Below, piece after piece: positions 1-5,680 of a DNA stretch of 6,299 nucleotides. The DNA is from Candidatus Sulfotelmatobacter sp. (lineage in GTDB: Bacteria > Acidobacteriota > Terriglobia > Terriglobales > Acidobacteriaceae), in contig JASIEN010000305.1 of assembly GCA_030045935.1 (NCBI GenBank), positions 1 through 6,299 of the forward strand. Direction: 5' to 3'. The position numbers and the translations under genes are program-made. A model generated the notes under the pieces. It made no database searches, was not told the origin of the DNA, and was given only the letters and a program-made list of their open reading frames with translations. Positions within the stretch are counted from its first letter, which is position 1. Each line of letters opens with the position of its first letter.

Positions 1-96
1 ACTGAGTATTCACTGCTCACCATAATTCCGGTGGGCGCGCAACCGAACGCTGTGGTCGTGAAGGCGTTCATGCTTACCTCGCCGGTCCGCAAATAG
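1..96 (+). CDS. 3' end of an unidentified gene entering from the left edge
   Basis: Only plus frame 1 is open at the left edge. It encodes 31 residues (start TEYSLLTIIPVG, end MLTSPVRK) followed by TAG at 94-96. The other two plus frames hit a stop within the first 25 nt. About 70% of the codons end in G or C, which is compatible with coding sequence. The best support is a hairpin with a T-run on the same strand 47 nt downstream, which looks like an intrinsic terminator and implies that a plus-strand transcript ends here. The fragment is too short to assign to a family. A competing minus-strand reading (ATG at 71 preceded by GAGG, running off the edge) cannot be fully excluded but does not explain the terminator. 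Confidence 0.4.
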   Translation, partial: TEYSLLTIIPVGAQPNAVVVKAFMLTSPVRK

Positions 97-143
97 CAAA
101 TGTAACCGAGTGCCACTCTGAACACCCAAGAATGATGCTTGAG

Positions 144-175
144 CACAGCCGGTACTTTCGTCGGCCGTGTTTTTT
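144..175 (+). terminator. Rho-independent terminator of the left-edge plus-strand gene
   Basis: The arms CACAGCCG (144-151) and CGGCCGTG (162-169) pair over seven base pairs with one A/C mismatch around a 10-nt loop. Six T follow directly (170-175). The T-run is on the plus strand, so the terminator serves plus-strand transcription arriving from the left. It sits between convergent genes, 19 nt beyond the end of the cupin gene on the other strand. On the minus strand the hairpin is preceded by A6 and has no T-run after it, so it is directional. Confidence 0.7.
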
Positions 176-193
176 CTCGTGGACAGTCCAACG

Positions 194-553
194 CTAATCC
201 CGGTGCACAGTTTCCATGGAAAACGCCGGCAGGCAAACGGCAATGTATTCTGCCCCGCCTTCCTGCGGAGTGGAATAACGCACCCATTCCCCCGCGTGAG
301 CGATGACTGCCTGTCCCGCCGCGATGTCGAGAAAGCCGTCCTGATGCTCGACATGCAGCGTGCCTTTCAGCACAATCGTAAATTCGTCGAATTCGGGCCT
401 TTGCCCCGGTTCGATCCACCCGGCGGGACTGCGCATGTGAGCAAGGCTTGCCGCCGACGTTTTGCTATTCACGCGGCCAACGTATTCGTCAATAAGTTTG
501 GGTTTGTTGCCTGCGGATTGAATGCGTGTAGGTTGAGGAATGAAAGTGGGCAT
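194..553 (-). CDS. Small single-domain cupin protein
   Basis: This 119-residue protein is one cupin beta-barrel. The first cupin motif region is around residues 49-70 (PGQRPEFDEFTIVLKG, then a strand ending HVEH). The second is around 79-94 (AGQAVIAHAGEWVRY). The VLKG turn and the AGQ...AGEWV segment are typical of small cupins resembling the EutQ/ethanolamine-utilisation cupin group. The usual metal-binding histidines are not in place: Asp56 and Phe58 stand where motif 1 has HxH, and Val91 stands near the motif 2 histidine. A classical metal-dependent dioxygenase activity is therefore doubtful, and a ligand-binding or non-catalytic role is as likely. It starts at the only suitable ATG, which lacks a clear Shine-Dalgarno sequence. 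It is 143 nt downstream of the EVE gene and convergent with the plus-strand gene at the left edge. The substrate is unknown. Confidence 0.85.
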   Translation of the reverse strand: MPTFIPQPTRIQSAGNKPKLIDEYVGRVNSKTSAASLAHMRSPAGWIEPGQRPEFDEFTIVLKGTLHVEHQDGFLDIAAGQAVIAHAGEWVRYSTPQEGGAEYIAVCLPAFSMETVHRD

Positions 554-617
554 TTGCTTGGTTATCGTCGAATCTGTGTGGTGTCATGTCTCTAAGTTGT
601 CATCCCGATAGAGTGGC

Positions 618-633
618 GGCCCCCGGAGGGACC
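618..633. repeat. GC-rich hairpin between the EVE and cupin genes
   Basis: GGCCCC (618-623) pairs with GGGACC (628-633) over five base pairs with one C/A mismatch, around the loop CGGA. No T-run follows on either strand, so it is not a standard intrinsic terminator. It could be a transcript-stabilising hairpin or a fragment of a dispersed intergenic repeat; the window alone cannot decide. Confidence 0.3.
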
Positions 634-696
634 TTGCGATGCATCTCACTCGGGCGCTGAAAAGACGGGTTCGCAGGCATGCGGTGCAACAGCAGG

Positions 697-1077
697 CTAC
701 TCTCCGCCCAGAAACTTATACTGCGCTTCGGTCAAAGGAACGACGCTCAGCCGTCCCTGGCGCACCAGGGGCGAATCGGAAAACAGCTTGTTCGCTTTCA
801 CCTCGGCCAGAGACACCGGCCGCGCAATCGGCTCACCCACTTCGATCTTCAGCTGTGGATTCTTTGGGTCAGACGCATCGACAGAGGTCACAGTCGCGGT
901 CCCCACGGCGCTTTTCTCGTCGCCCGTGTGATAGATGATAAGCCGCTCGCCCGCTCTCATCGTGCTCATATTCCTGAGCGCCACCGGATTGCTCACGCCG
1001 TCCCAAAGCGTGGTGCCTTCCCGCTGGAGATCGGCGAAGGAATATGTAGAAGGTTCGGTTTTCAGTAGATAAGGCAT
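697..1077 (-). CDS. EVE-domain protein
   Basis: The 126-residue protein is essentially one EVE domain, a PUA-like fold related to YTH and ASCH domains and also found in the thymocyte protein THYN1. The diagnostic parts are visible: the N-terminal MPYLLKTEPSTYSF, then WDGVSNPVALRNM at 25-37, YHTGDEK at 49-55 followed by VGTA at 58-61, and the C-terminal RLSVVPLTEAQYKFL at 109-123. EVE domains are thought to recognise modified bases in nucleic acids, and some occur fused to restriction enzymes. Stand-alone versions like this one have no settled function. It is at the short end for the family but has both conserved ends, so it looks complete. It begins 24 nt after the stop of the secreted-protein gene, suggesting co-transcription. 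The Shine-Dalgarno sequence is weak. Confidence 0.9.
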   Translation of the reverse strand: MPYLLKTEPSTYSFADLQREGTTLWDGVSNPVALRNMSTMRAGERLIIYHTGDEKSAVGTATVTSVDASDPKNPQLKIEVGEPIARPVSLAEVKANKLFSDSPLVRQGRLSVVPLTEAQYKFLGGE

Positions 1078-1101
1078 CGGCGAAATTCTACCGCAATACT
1101 T

Positions 1102-1560
1102 TCACTGCGGCTTGGCATTTGGATCGGATGGTGGTTTCTGATCTTTCTTGTCATCAGCGCCGTAAATTGAGTACTGATTTTGTGGACGCTTCAACTTGAT
1201 CGTGAAATCCATTTTTGCGTGGTCTACCTGGTAGTCTTCGCCAAAGGTCTGAAATCCCTGGGCGAGCACCTGCACTCGCAAGGTGCCGTAAGGGATGCCG
1301 TCGAAACCTGTCCTTCCATCGGCATCAGTCTTAAGTTCGAGATCGCCACGCCCCTGCTTGCCCTTCGCATTTACCGAGTGCATGATCACAGCCGCGTTGC
1401 GGACTGGTTTGCCGTTATCGTCTTTCAAGACGAGAAAGGTCAAATCGGAGGTGGGTTCTTCCTCTTCTTTTGCGCGCTGAGCAGCGGCCAGGGGCAGCAA
1501 TGTCAGTGTGAGAAGGCATGCCAAGGCAAAGTCTGTCTGAACCCGATGCATAAGGAACAT
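1102..1560 (-). CDS. Secreted protein with carboxypeptidase-regulatory-like domain
   Basis: A 152-residue protein is predicted from the ATG at 1560, which is preceded by a perfect AGGAGG six bases upstream. A longer reading from 1593 adds 11 residues but has no such site and would put charged residues ahead of the signal peptide. Residues 1-28 form a Sec signal peptide: a short N-region with His and Arg, the hydrophobic core FALACLLTLTLLPL, and AAAQ near the likely cleavage site. An acidic stretch (KEEEE) follows. Residues about 38-124 resemble a carboxypeptidase-regulatory/transthyretin-like beta-sandwich, with the hallmarks NGKPVRNAAV, TDADGRTGFDGIPYGTLRVQV and GFQTFGEDY. The hydrophilic tail (KKDQKPPSDPNAKPQ) is probably disordered. 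There is no catalytic domain, so it is probably a binding or structural envelope protein. It ends with TGA, which therefore acts as a normal stop in this genome. Confidence 0.88.
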   Translation of the reverse strand: MFLMHRVQTDFALACLLTLTLLPLAAAQRAKEEEEPTSDLTFLVLKDDNGKPVRNAAVIMHSVNAKGKQGRGDLELKTDADGRTGFDGIPYGTLRVQVLAQGFQTFGEDYQVDHAKMDFTIKLKRPQNQYSIYGADDKKDQKPPSDPNAKPQ

Positions 1561-1566
1561 TTTAAC

Positions 1567-1572
1567 CCTCCT
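1567..1572 (-). promoter_or_regulatory. Shine-Dalgarno site fixing the start of the secreted protein
   Basis: On the minus strand AGGAGG is followed by the spacer GTTAAA and then ATG at 1560-1558. It is the strongest ribosome-binding site in the window and selects this ATG over the upstream ones at 1593 and 1584. Confidence 0.85.
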
Positions 1573-1584
1573 CGTGGCATGCAT

Positions 1585-1606
1585 GTGCTCCAACGCGCGT
1601 GCTCCA
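1585..1606. repeat. Tandem 8-bp direct repeat upstream of the secreted-protein gene
   Basis: GTGCTCCA occurs at 1585-1592 and again at 1599-1606, giving a 14-bp period (TGGAGCAC twice on the minus strand). The pair lies 25-46 nt upstream of the ATG at 1560, just before the ribosome-binding site. It could be an operator or an mRNA element; two copies of eight bases may also be chance. Confidence 0.3.
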
Positions 1607-1676
1607 CCAAGCTTCAGCAGAACTTCAATTTTCAGGAGAGCCGTGGTGGTTGTGCTTACCTATGGGCGCGAGGCGA

Positions 1677-2750
1677 CTATTTCTTGCGACGATTGGGCGC
1701 TGCCAGGAGTAGCAAGTCGGCGGCCACGCGGATCGCATTGTGGCGGGCAACGCCGTCCTCTCCGAGGTAATCTCCCAGAACCGGGATCACGCCAAAGTCT
1801 TCAACGGCGTCGAGATCAGCGACGATCTGGCATGCCCCCTCGAGCGCGTACTTCGCCTTGAGTTCATCAGACACCGGCATTCGGTTAATCAGGGCATAAT
1901 CGAAAATCTGTTTGCCTGCGTGGCGGTTGAGCGCGCGAATATGATCGGCGGCGGTGAGGCCGAGGCTTTCGTTGGCCTGTGTCATCAGATTGCAGATGAA
2001 AACCTTGGTAGCGGGTGACTTGACGATGGCATCGGCAATGCCACGCACGAGCAGGTTTGGAATCAGGCTGGTGAACAAAGATCCGGGACCGATGCTGATC
2101 ACGTCCGCTCGGGCAATAGCCTCGAGAGTTTGAGGCAGAGGTTCGACGTTGGGAGGAACGAGAAAAAGTTCCTTGATGCGTCCTTTGCTGGCTGTGATCC
2201 TGGTTTCGCCGCGAACCCGTGTGCCATCTTCCATCAAGGCCTCGAGTTCGATGTTGGAGGTCGTTGCGGGATGGATGTGTCCGCGGGTAACCAGAATTTC
2301 CGAAGAGAGGCGAACGGCTTCGGAGAAGTCGTTGGTAATGGATGTGAGGGCAGCAAGGAAAAGATTGCCGAAGCTGTGGCCTTCGAGCCCAGAGCCCTTT
2401 TCGAAACGATGACGGAAAAGCTTGGAGAGCAGGGCTTCATCCTCGCTGAGAGCGACGATGCAGTTGCGGATGTCGCCGGGCGGAAGCATGTTGAATTCTT
2501 TGCGCAGGCGTCCGCTGGAGCCGCCGTCGTCGCTGACCGTGACCACCGCGCAAAGATCACGAATAATGGGCGAACTTGAGGGCGCGGCGGCCAGTTCCGC
2601 GGGCGTCAGCGCGAAAAGCTTGAGTCCTTTCAGAAGAGTGGAAAGACCGGTACCTCCGCCAATGGCGACTACGTGCAGGCCGCGCTCGCGAGCCGGTTGC
2701 TGCGTCGCGATCAGGTCAGCAGTTTTCACCTCTGGTGGAACGTTTGGCAT
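1677..2750 (-). CDS. yvcK: YvcK/CofD-like gluconeogenesis and envelope factor
   Basis: The 357-residue protein belongs to the YvcK (UPF0052, CofD-like) family. An N-terminal Rossmann-type glycine loop VAIGGGTGLSTLLKGLK starts at residue 28. It is followed by SDDGGSSGRLR (73-83), PPGDIRNCIVALS (90-102), GHSFGNLFLAALT (124-136), ISIGPGSLFTSLIPNLLV (218-235) and VFICNLMTQ (250-258), all family signatures. YvcK proteins bind UDP-sugars and in Bacillus and Mycobacterium are needed for growth on gluconeogenic carbon sources and for normal cell-wall synthesis. They lack the transferase activity of true CofD. The length is close to a normal YvcK plus about 25 extra N-terminal residues. The ATG has no obvious Shine-Dalgarno site. 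The frequent partners rapZ and whiA are absent here; instead it follows the CYTH gene by 64 nt and probably shares its transcript. Confidence 0.95.
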   Translation of the reverse strand: MPNVPPEVKTADLIATQQPARERGLHVVAIGGGTGLSTLLKGLKLFALTPAELAAAPSSSPIIRDLCAVVTVSDDGGSSGRLRKEFNMLPPGDIRNCIVALSEDEALLSKLFRHRFEKGSGLEGHSFGNLFLAALTSITNDFSEAVRLSSEILVTRGHIHPATTSNIELEALMEDGTRVRGETRITASKGRIKELFLVPPNVEPLPQTLEAIARADVISIGPGSLFTSLIPNLLVRGIADAIVKSPATKVFICNLMTQANESLGLTAADHIRALNRHAGKQIFDYALINRMPVSDELKAKYALEGACQIVADLDAVEDFGVIPVLGDYLGEDGVARHNAIRVAADLLLLAAPNRRKK

Positions 2751-2795
2751 GAGTGAGCAATTGGCTTGGTGGAGGTATTCATTCGACGAACGATC

Positions 2796-2807
2796 GGTGA
2801 GGTCACC
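2796..2807. repeat. 12-bp inverted repeat between the CYTH and yvcK genes
   Basis: The arms GGTGA and TCACC flank a two-base centre (GGTGAGGTCACC). The element is 46 nt upstream of the yvcK ATG. No T-run follows, so it is not a terminator. It has the size and symmetry of a repressor half-site pair, but no regulator can be named and chance is quite possible. Confidence 0.25.
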
Positions 2808-2814
2808 CTCAGTA

Positions 2815-3387
2815 TTATCGCTTTTTTCTGCGGATTGCGCGAAAAGTCATCTCTCCGGCCGAATTTTTTGTTTGCCGCTTCCACTCATTAAACAGTGTCG
2901 CGTAGTTCTTCATGATGTATTGGTCCCGGCTTACATCGAGCTTGCGGGCGGTTTGGTCAATCCAGCGCGGCGGACCTTCGATCTCGCAAAAATCTCCGAT
3001 GGGAGTCTCATCGATCATGACTTCACCTTTCTGGTCGCTCCACTCCGTGCGAAATTTTTCGTACCGAAAGGACGGCTGGTAGCCCAGTGCACGCAGAATC
3101 TTATCCATTTGCTTGCCGCCACCCACTTTTGTTTCCAGCTCCCGGCGGCTGCTGTGGCGGCCGGTTTTGCCTCCGCTCTTGTGTGTCAGTTTCCAGTTTT
3201 CCCCATATTGCCGCAGGCGCAACAGTTCTTTGCGCTTGCGCAGTTTGGCTCCGGGCAGATCGTAAAGTGTATTTTTTTCACGGGTACGTGGGGTCTGCTT
3301 GCGAAAACCGGCGGCGCGCAACTTGTGATTGAGCGCAGGCAAACTGCCGACGCGAAATTTGACTTCCACTTCCTGGTTCGAAGCCAT
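2815..3387 (-). CDS. CYTH-domain protein (triphosphate tunnel family)
   Basis: The 190-residue protein has the defining CYTH signature ExExK at Glu6, Glu8 and Lys10 (QEVEVKFRV). Downstream are the expected alternating charged strands: NTLYD (39-43), LRLRQ (56-60), KLTHK (66-70), RRELET (81-86), RYEKFRTEW (108-116) and IDETPIGDFCEIEGP (125-139). These line a tunnel that binds triphosphates with divalent metal. The family includes class IV (CyaB-type) adenylate cyclases, thiamine triphosphatases and inorganic triphosphatases, and sequence alone does not tell which this is. The spacing and the DFCEIEGP segment resemble the CyaB branch. The C-terminal tail is strongly basic (RRKKR). It is the first gene of a probable run CYTH-yvcK, with a terminator and a promoter-like element upstream. 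It looks complete; no clear Shine-Dalgarno site is seen. Confidence 0.9.
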   Translation of the reverse strand: MASNQEVEVKFRVGSLPALNHKLRAAGFRKQTPRTREKNTLYDLPGAKLRKRKELLRLRQYGENWKLTHKSGGKTGRHSSRRELETKVGGGKQMDKILRALGYQPSFRYEKFRTEWSDQKGEVMIDETPIGDFCEIEGPPRWIDQTARKLDVSRDQYIMKNYATLFNEWKRQTKNSAGEMTFRAIRRKKR

Positions 3388-3405
3388 CGCGGGTTCGCTG
3401 TGGAG

Positions 3406-3433
3406 AGTATAGCTGCAACATGGCTTCTGCCAG
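3406..3433 (-). promoter_or_regulatory. Possible sigma-70-type promoter for the CYTH gene
   Basis: On the minus strand CTGGCA (3433-3428, four of six matches to the -35 consensus) and TATACT (3411-3406, five of six matches to the -10) are separated by 16 bp. A start about 7 nt downstream would give a leader of only about 12 nt before the ATG at 3387, consistent with the lack of a Shine-Dalgarno site. It lies after the upstream gene's terminator, where a new promoter is needed. Confidence 0.35.
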
Positions 3434-3463
3434 ATACAGGATTCCTACTACAACTTATCTCAT

Positions 3464-3508
3464 AAAAAGCCTTGAAAGGGCGCAGCTTCTACCCACGCCG
3501 TTCAAGGC
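3464..3508 (-). terminator. Rho-independent terminator after the DedA-rhodanese gene
   Basis: On the minus strand GCCTTGAA (3508-3501) pairs perfectly with TTCAAGGC (3476-3469). Inside these arms GGCG and CGCC (3499-3496 and 3482-3479) add four pairs after a small internal loop, leaving a 13-nt loop. TTTTT (3468-3464) follows the hairpin directly. It begins 78 nt beyond the TAG at 3587-3589. The position suits a transcript that runs through the whole 3587-4555 gene, though it would equally follow a truncated one. Confidence 0.7.
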
Positions 3509-3518
3509 CGCACAAAAT

Positions 3519-3536
3519 CGAGGGCTTTTGCCCTTG
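3519..3536 (-). repeat. Second hairpin in the DedA-rhodanese 3' region
   Basis: On the minus strand AGGGC-AAAA-GCCCT (3534-3521) forms a five-pair hairpin, extendable by a G-T and a C-G pair, followed shortly by ATTTTG. It lies between the gene's TAG and the main terminator. It may be a weak tandem terminator or a 3'-end stabilising hairpin. Confidence 0.35.
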
Positions 3537-3586
3537 GGGAAAAGACTCTATGAAGGGGCCCTGCTATTTATGGCGGGCGATGTTGG

Positions 3587-4555
3587 CTAGTCGAAACTGG
3601 GCAACTTCACCAGATCATCCTTTGGAACAGGCTCCATCGGCTCGCCGGCCTTGCGCCAGGCGGTCAGTCCGCCTACGATCACAAACGTGTTGAAGCCTTT
3701 TTCCCGCAGCAGGTGCGCCACCCGGGCGCTAGTCGCCTCGCGCGCTCAAGTACAGTAGAGATAAATGTCTTTGTCCTTGGGAAGCTTTTTGATTTCCTCG
3801 TCAAGATTGTTTGGCTCGATGCGGATGGAATTCTTGATGCGCGCCGCGCCGGGGTCGTAATAGCCGTGACTGCGAACATCGACAATAAGAATGTCGTTGC
3901 CCTGCTCTGTCGCCAACCGGTTAGCCAGTTCCTGCACCTGTACTCGCGGCACGACCCGATAGGTTCTATACTTTCCGTATTGCACGACACGGTAAATCAA
4001 ATAGGCAAGAATTGCGAATACGACAGCTGCTTCCATCGCCCTTCCGGCGGTGCGCAACCCGTGAAAAACGGCTGAGAGAAAGTCGCGCGAAACATAGCCC
4101 ACGACCAGATACGCGCACGAATAAACCAGCGCCCCGGCCAAGTCCAGGCGTAAGAACTGCCAGTAACGCATTTTCATACTGCCGGCCAAAGGCGCGGCCA
4201 TGGTGTTGACGCCAGGGATAAATTTGGAAATCACGAGAGTGATTTTGCCCCGCTTATAAAACGATTCCGCCGAGCGGAGGATGCAGGTCTCGGGATTAAT
4301 CGACACGCGGCAGAGAAATCCCAGCAGCGCCCAACCCATGTATCGGCCGAGAAGAAACTGCACGGAATCGCCCAGCAGCAAGGCGACAAGAGCGATCAGC
4401 AAAACCGGCGGTCCCCATAACACGTGCGATGCGATGGCAGCTCCTGCGGCAACCAGCGCAATAGCCGCCGGGAAGGGAAAGCCCATAGCCTCGGCAAAGA
4501 GCAGTCCGAAGGTCAGAGCATATCCTTGCCGCGCCATGAGGTGATAAAGGTCCAT
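3587..4555 (-). CDS. DedA membrane protein fused to rhodanese domain; probable selenoprotein with in-frame UGA
   Basis: Read through a single in-frame TGA (3746-3748), this gene encodes 322 residues from the ATG at 4555; a TTG two codons upstream is a less likely start. Residues 1-192 are a DedA/VTT domain, with hydrophobic segments near 11-43, 47-69, 137-156 and 175-191 and the family signature FIPGVNTMAAPLAG at 112-125. DedA proteins are inner-membrane, transporter-like proteins; some are linked to undecaprenyl-phosphate recycling. A rhodanese domain follows: DILIVDVRSHGYYDPGA at 221-237, active site IYLYC-T-U-AREATS with Cys268 and the UGA codon at 270, then GF and VGGLTAWRKAGEP at 294-306. 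In an ungapped comparison with the rhodanese consensus, recalled from memory, codon 270 falls on the catalytic cysteine: Ser, Ala, Leu and Gly at +6, +7, +13 and +17 all match. I infer selenocysteine there. A frame-preserving nonsense mutation or sequencing error is the alternative. Conventional calling would stop at residue 269. Confidence 0.85.
3706..3729 (-). promoter_or_regulatory. Candidate bacterial SECIS hairpin downstream of the UGA
   Basis: In the minus-strand transcript CGGGUG pairs with CACCUG (six pairs, one of them G-U) around the loop GCG (3718-3716). After a small internal loop GCG pairs with UGC (one G-U) as a lower stem. The apical loop starts with G, 27 nt after the UGA. Known bacterial SECIS elements need a G in the first loop positions and lie within roughly 16-37 nt of the UGA. 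A shorter competing hairpin (GGCG/CGCC around ACUAG) overlaps it. The fold was done by eye, and GC-rich coding sequence often folds, so this is supportive rather than proof. Confidence 0.4.
3746..3748 (-). other. In-frame UGA codon, probable selenocysteine site
   Basis: The codon sits between ACT (Thr269) and GCG (Ala271) in the rhodanese active-site loop. It is the only stop in the 323-codon frame apart from the terminal TAG. One base separates TGA from the cysteine codons TGC and TGT. Cysteine-containing relatives with a C-x-C active site are what I would expect here from the family. Confidence 0.65.
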
Positions 4556-4685
4556 AAGCAAAAATATTGATAACCAAAGCAGAGGAAAAGGTTCAGTATA
4601 AACAACAGTCGTCGCGGTTGAATGGGCTCCGAGTTAAAAACTTCAATGCGGAGCGCAATGAGAACTCTGGAGGGGATCAGAGAGA

Positions 4686-5675
4686 CTACTTCTCTCGTGC
4701 TATAACAAATTCGGGCGCCCAGAGCAGAGCTCTCTTGATCTCGGAGTCGGGGAAACTGCAAATGGCTTTCTGGGCGGATTCGGCATATCCACTGGCACGG
4801 TCTGTGGCGGCATCGAGGGAGCCGTAGCGCTTGAGAATGCTCATGATGTCAGCGTGAGTGACCCCGTTGAATGCGCGATCGCTCACGATTGTCTGAATCC
4901 TGGACCGCTCCTCGGCAGTACAGCGTTCCAGCGCATGAATCACTGCCATGGTCACTTTGCCTTCACGCAGGTCGCTGGCCACGGGCTTTCCCAGAACCTG
5001 CTCTGAGGCGGTGAGGTCGAGCACATCGTCGACAATCTGAAATGCCATGCCAAGATGATGACCGTATTGGGCGAGGGCTTGTTCCTGCTCGACGGTCGCT
5101 CCGCCCAGGATCGCTCCCAGACGCATGCAGACGGAAAAAAGGCAGGCCGTTTTGCGGTAGATCAGATCAAGGTGCTCGTCGAGCGTAATCAACTGCCCCA
5201 GCTTTTCCATCTGAAGCAGTTCACCTTCGACCATCTGCTGCGTGAGTTCGATCAGCGTGTCGAGAATGCGGAAATTGCGCTCCTGTACGGCGATCTTAAA
5301 TGCCTGCATGTAAAGCCAGTCCCCGGCCAGCACACATTTCGAATTGCCCCACTGAGTGTTGGCAGAAGGCCGGCCGCGGCGGGTCTTGGCTTCGTCAATG
5401 ATGTCATCGTGGACGAGAGTGGCAGTGTGGATGATCTCAACCACTGCCCCCAACCGGACGGCGCCGCGCCCCCGATAGTTGAAGAGCCTGGAAGAAAGCA
5501 GAAGCAGCGCGGGACGAATGCGCTTGCCGCCGCCATTGCGCAAATACTCACCGATCTCTGTGATGGCTTGAACGCCGGCCACGGTGTCGTGCCCGAACTC
5601 GCCTTCGAGTGCGCCGAGGTCATCCCGCAGAAGGTCGAAAATTTCTTTGCCGTTGATTGTTGCCGATGCGCTCAA
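4686..5675 (-). CDS. Long-chain trans-polyprenyl diphosphate synthase
   Basis: The 329-residue protein is an all-helical class I prenyltransferase that extends allylic diphosphates with isopentenyl diphosphate. Expected motifs are present in order: GGGKRIRP (48-55), the first aspartate-rich motif VHDDIID (88-94) followed by RRGRP (99-103), GDWLYMQAF (118-126), a QMVEGELLQM segment (147-156), and the second aspartate-rich motif FQIVDDVLD (212-220) followed by GKPVASDLREGK. Small residues before the first motif (HTATLVHDD) fit long-chain products of the hepta-, octa- or nonaprenyl type, used for the side chain of menaquinone or ubiquinone. This short-versus-long inference is family knowledge; the exact length cannot be read. 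The start is a TTG 5 nt after the yajQ-family stop, with AGGA 13 nt upstream and no in-frame ATG or GTG nearby. Translational coupling to the upstream gene is likely. Confidence 0.95.
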   Translation of the reverse strand: MSASATINGKEIFDLLRDDLGALEGEFGHDTVAGVQAITEIGEYLRNGGGKRIRPALLLLSSRLFNYRGRGAVRLGAVVEIIHTATLVHDDIIDEAKTRRGRPSANTQWGNSKCVLAGDWLYMQAFKIAVQERNFRILDTLIELTQQMVEGELLQMEKLGQLITLDEHLDLIYRKTACLFSVCMRLGAILGGATVEQEQALAQYGHHLGMAFQIVDDVLDLTASEQVLGKPVASDLREGKVTMAVIHALERCTAEERSRIQTIVSDRAFNGVTHADIMSILKRYGSLDAATDRASGYAESAQKAICSFPDSEIKRALLWAPEFVIAREK

Positions 5676-5680
5676 TTTTT

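Noticed and set aside
1..71. Minus-strand gene starting at ATG 71 with GAGG upstream, running off the left edge
   Set aside because: The frame is open for only 23 codons, and it competes with a plus-strand frame that is backed by a same-strand terminator.
672..683. Small hairpin CGCA/TGCG just downstream of the EVE gene as a terminator
   Set aside because: It has only four base pairs, and the TTTT is several bases away; this is too weak to call.
1561..1593. Longer start of the secreted protein at ATG 1593
   Set aside because: The perfect AGGAGG lies inside that extension with ideal spacing to the ATG at 1560, and the extension would spoil the signal-peptide N-region.
3746..3748. Genome-wide reassignment of TGA to an amino acid (for example Trp)
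   Set aside because: The secreted-protein gene ends naturally at a TGA (1102-1104), Trp is encoded by TGG throughout, and no other gene in the window has an internal TGA.
3587..4555. Calling the DedA-rhodanese gene a pseudogene
   Set aside because: There is only one stop, no frameshift, and the downstream half keeps the conserved rhodanese residues. The stop falls precisely on the catalytic position, a coincidence better explained by recoding. It stays as the alternative.
4620..4675. Terminator between the polyprenyl synthase and DedA-rhodanese genes
   Set aside because: CTCCG/CGGAG arms can be paired around a 17-nt loop, but the stem is short and no T-run follows on the minus strand.
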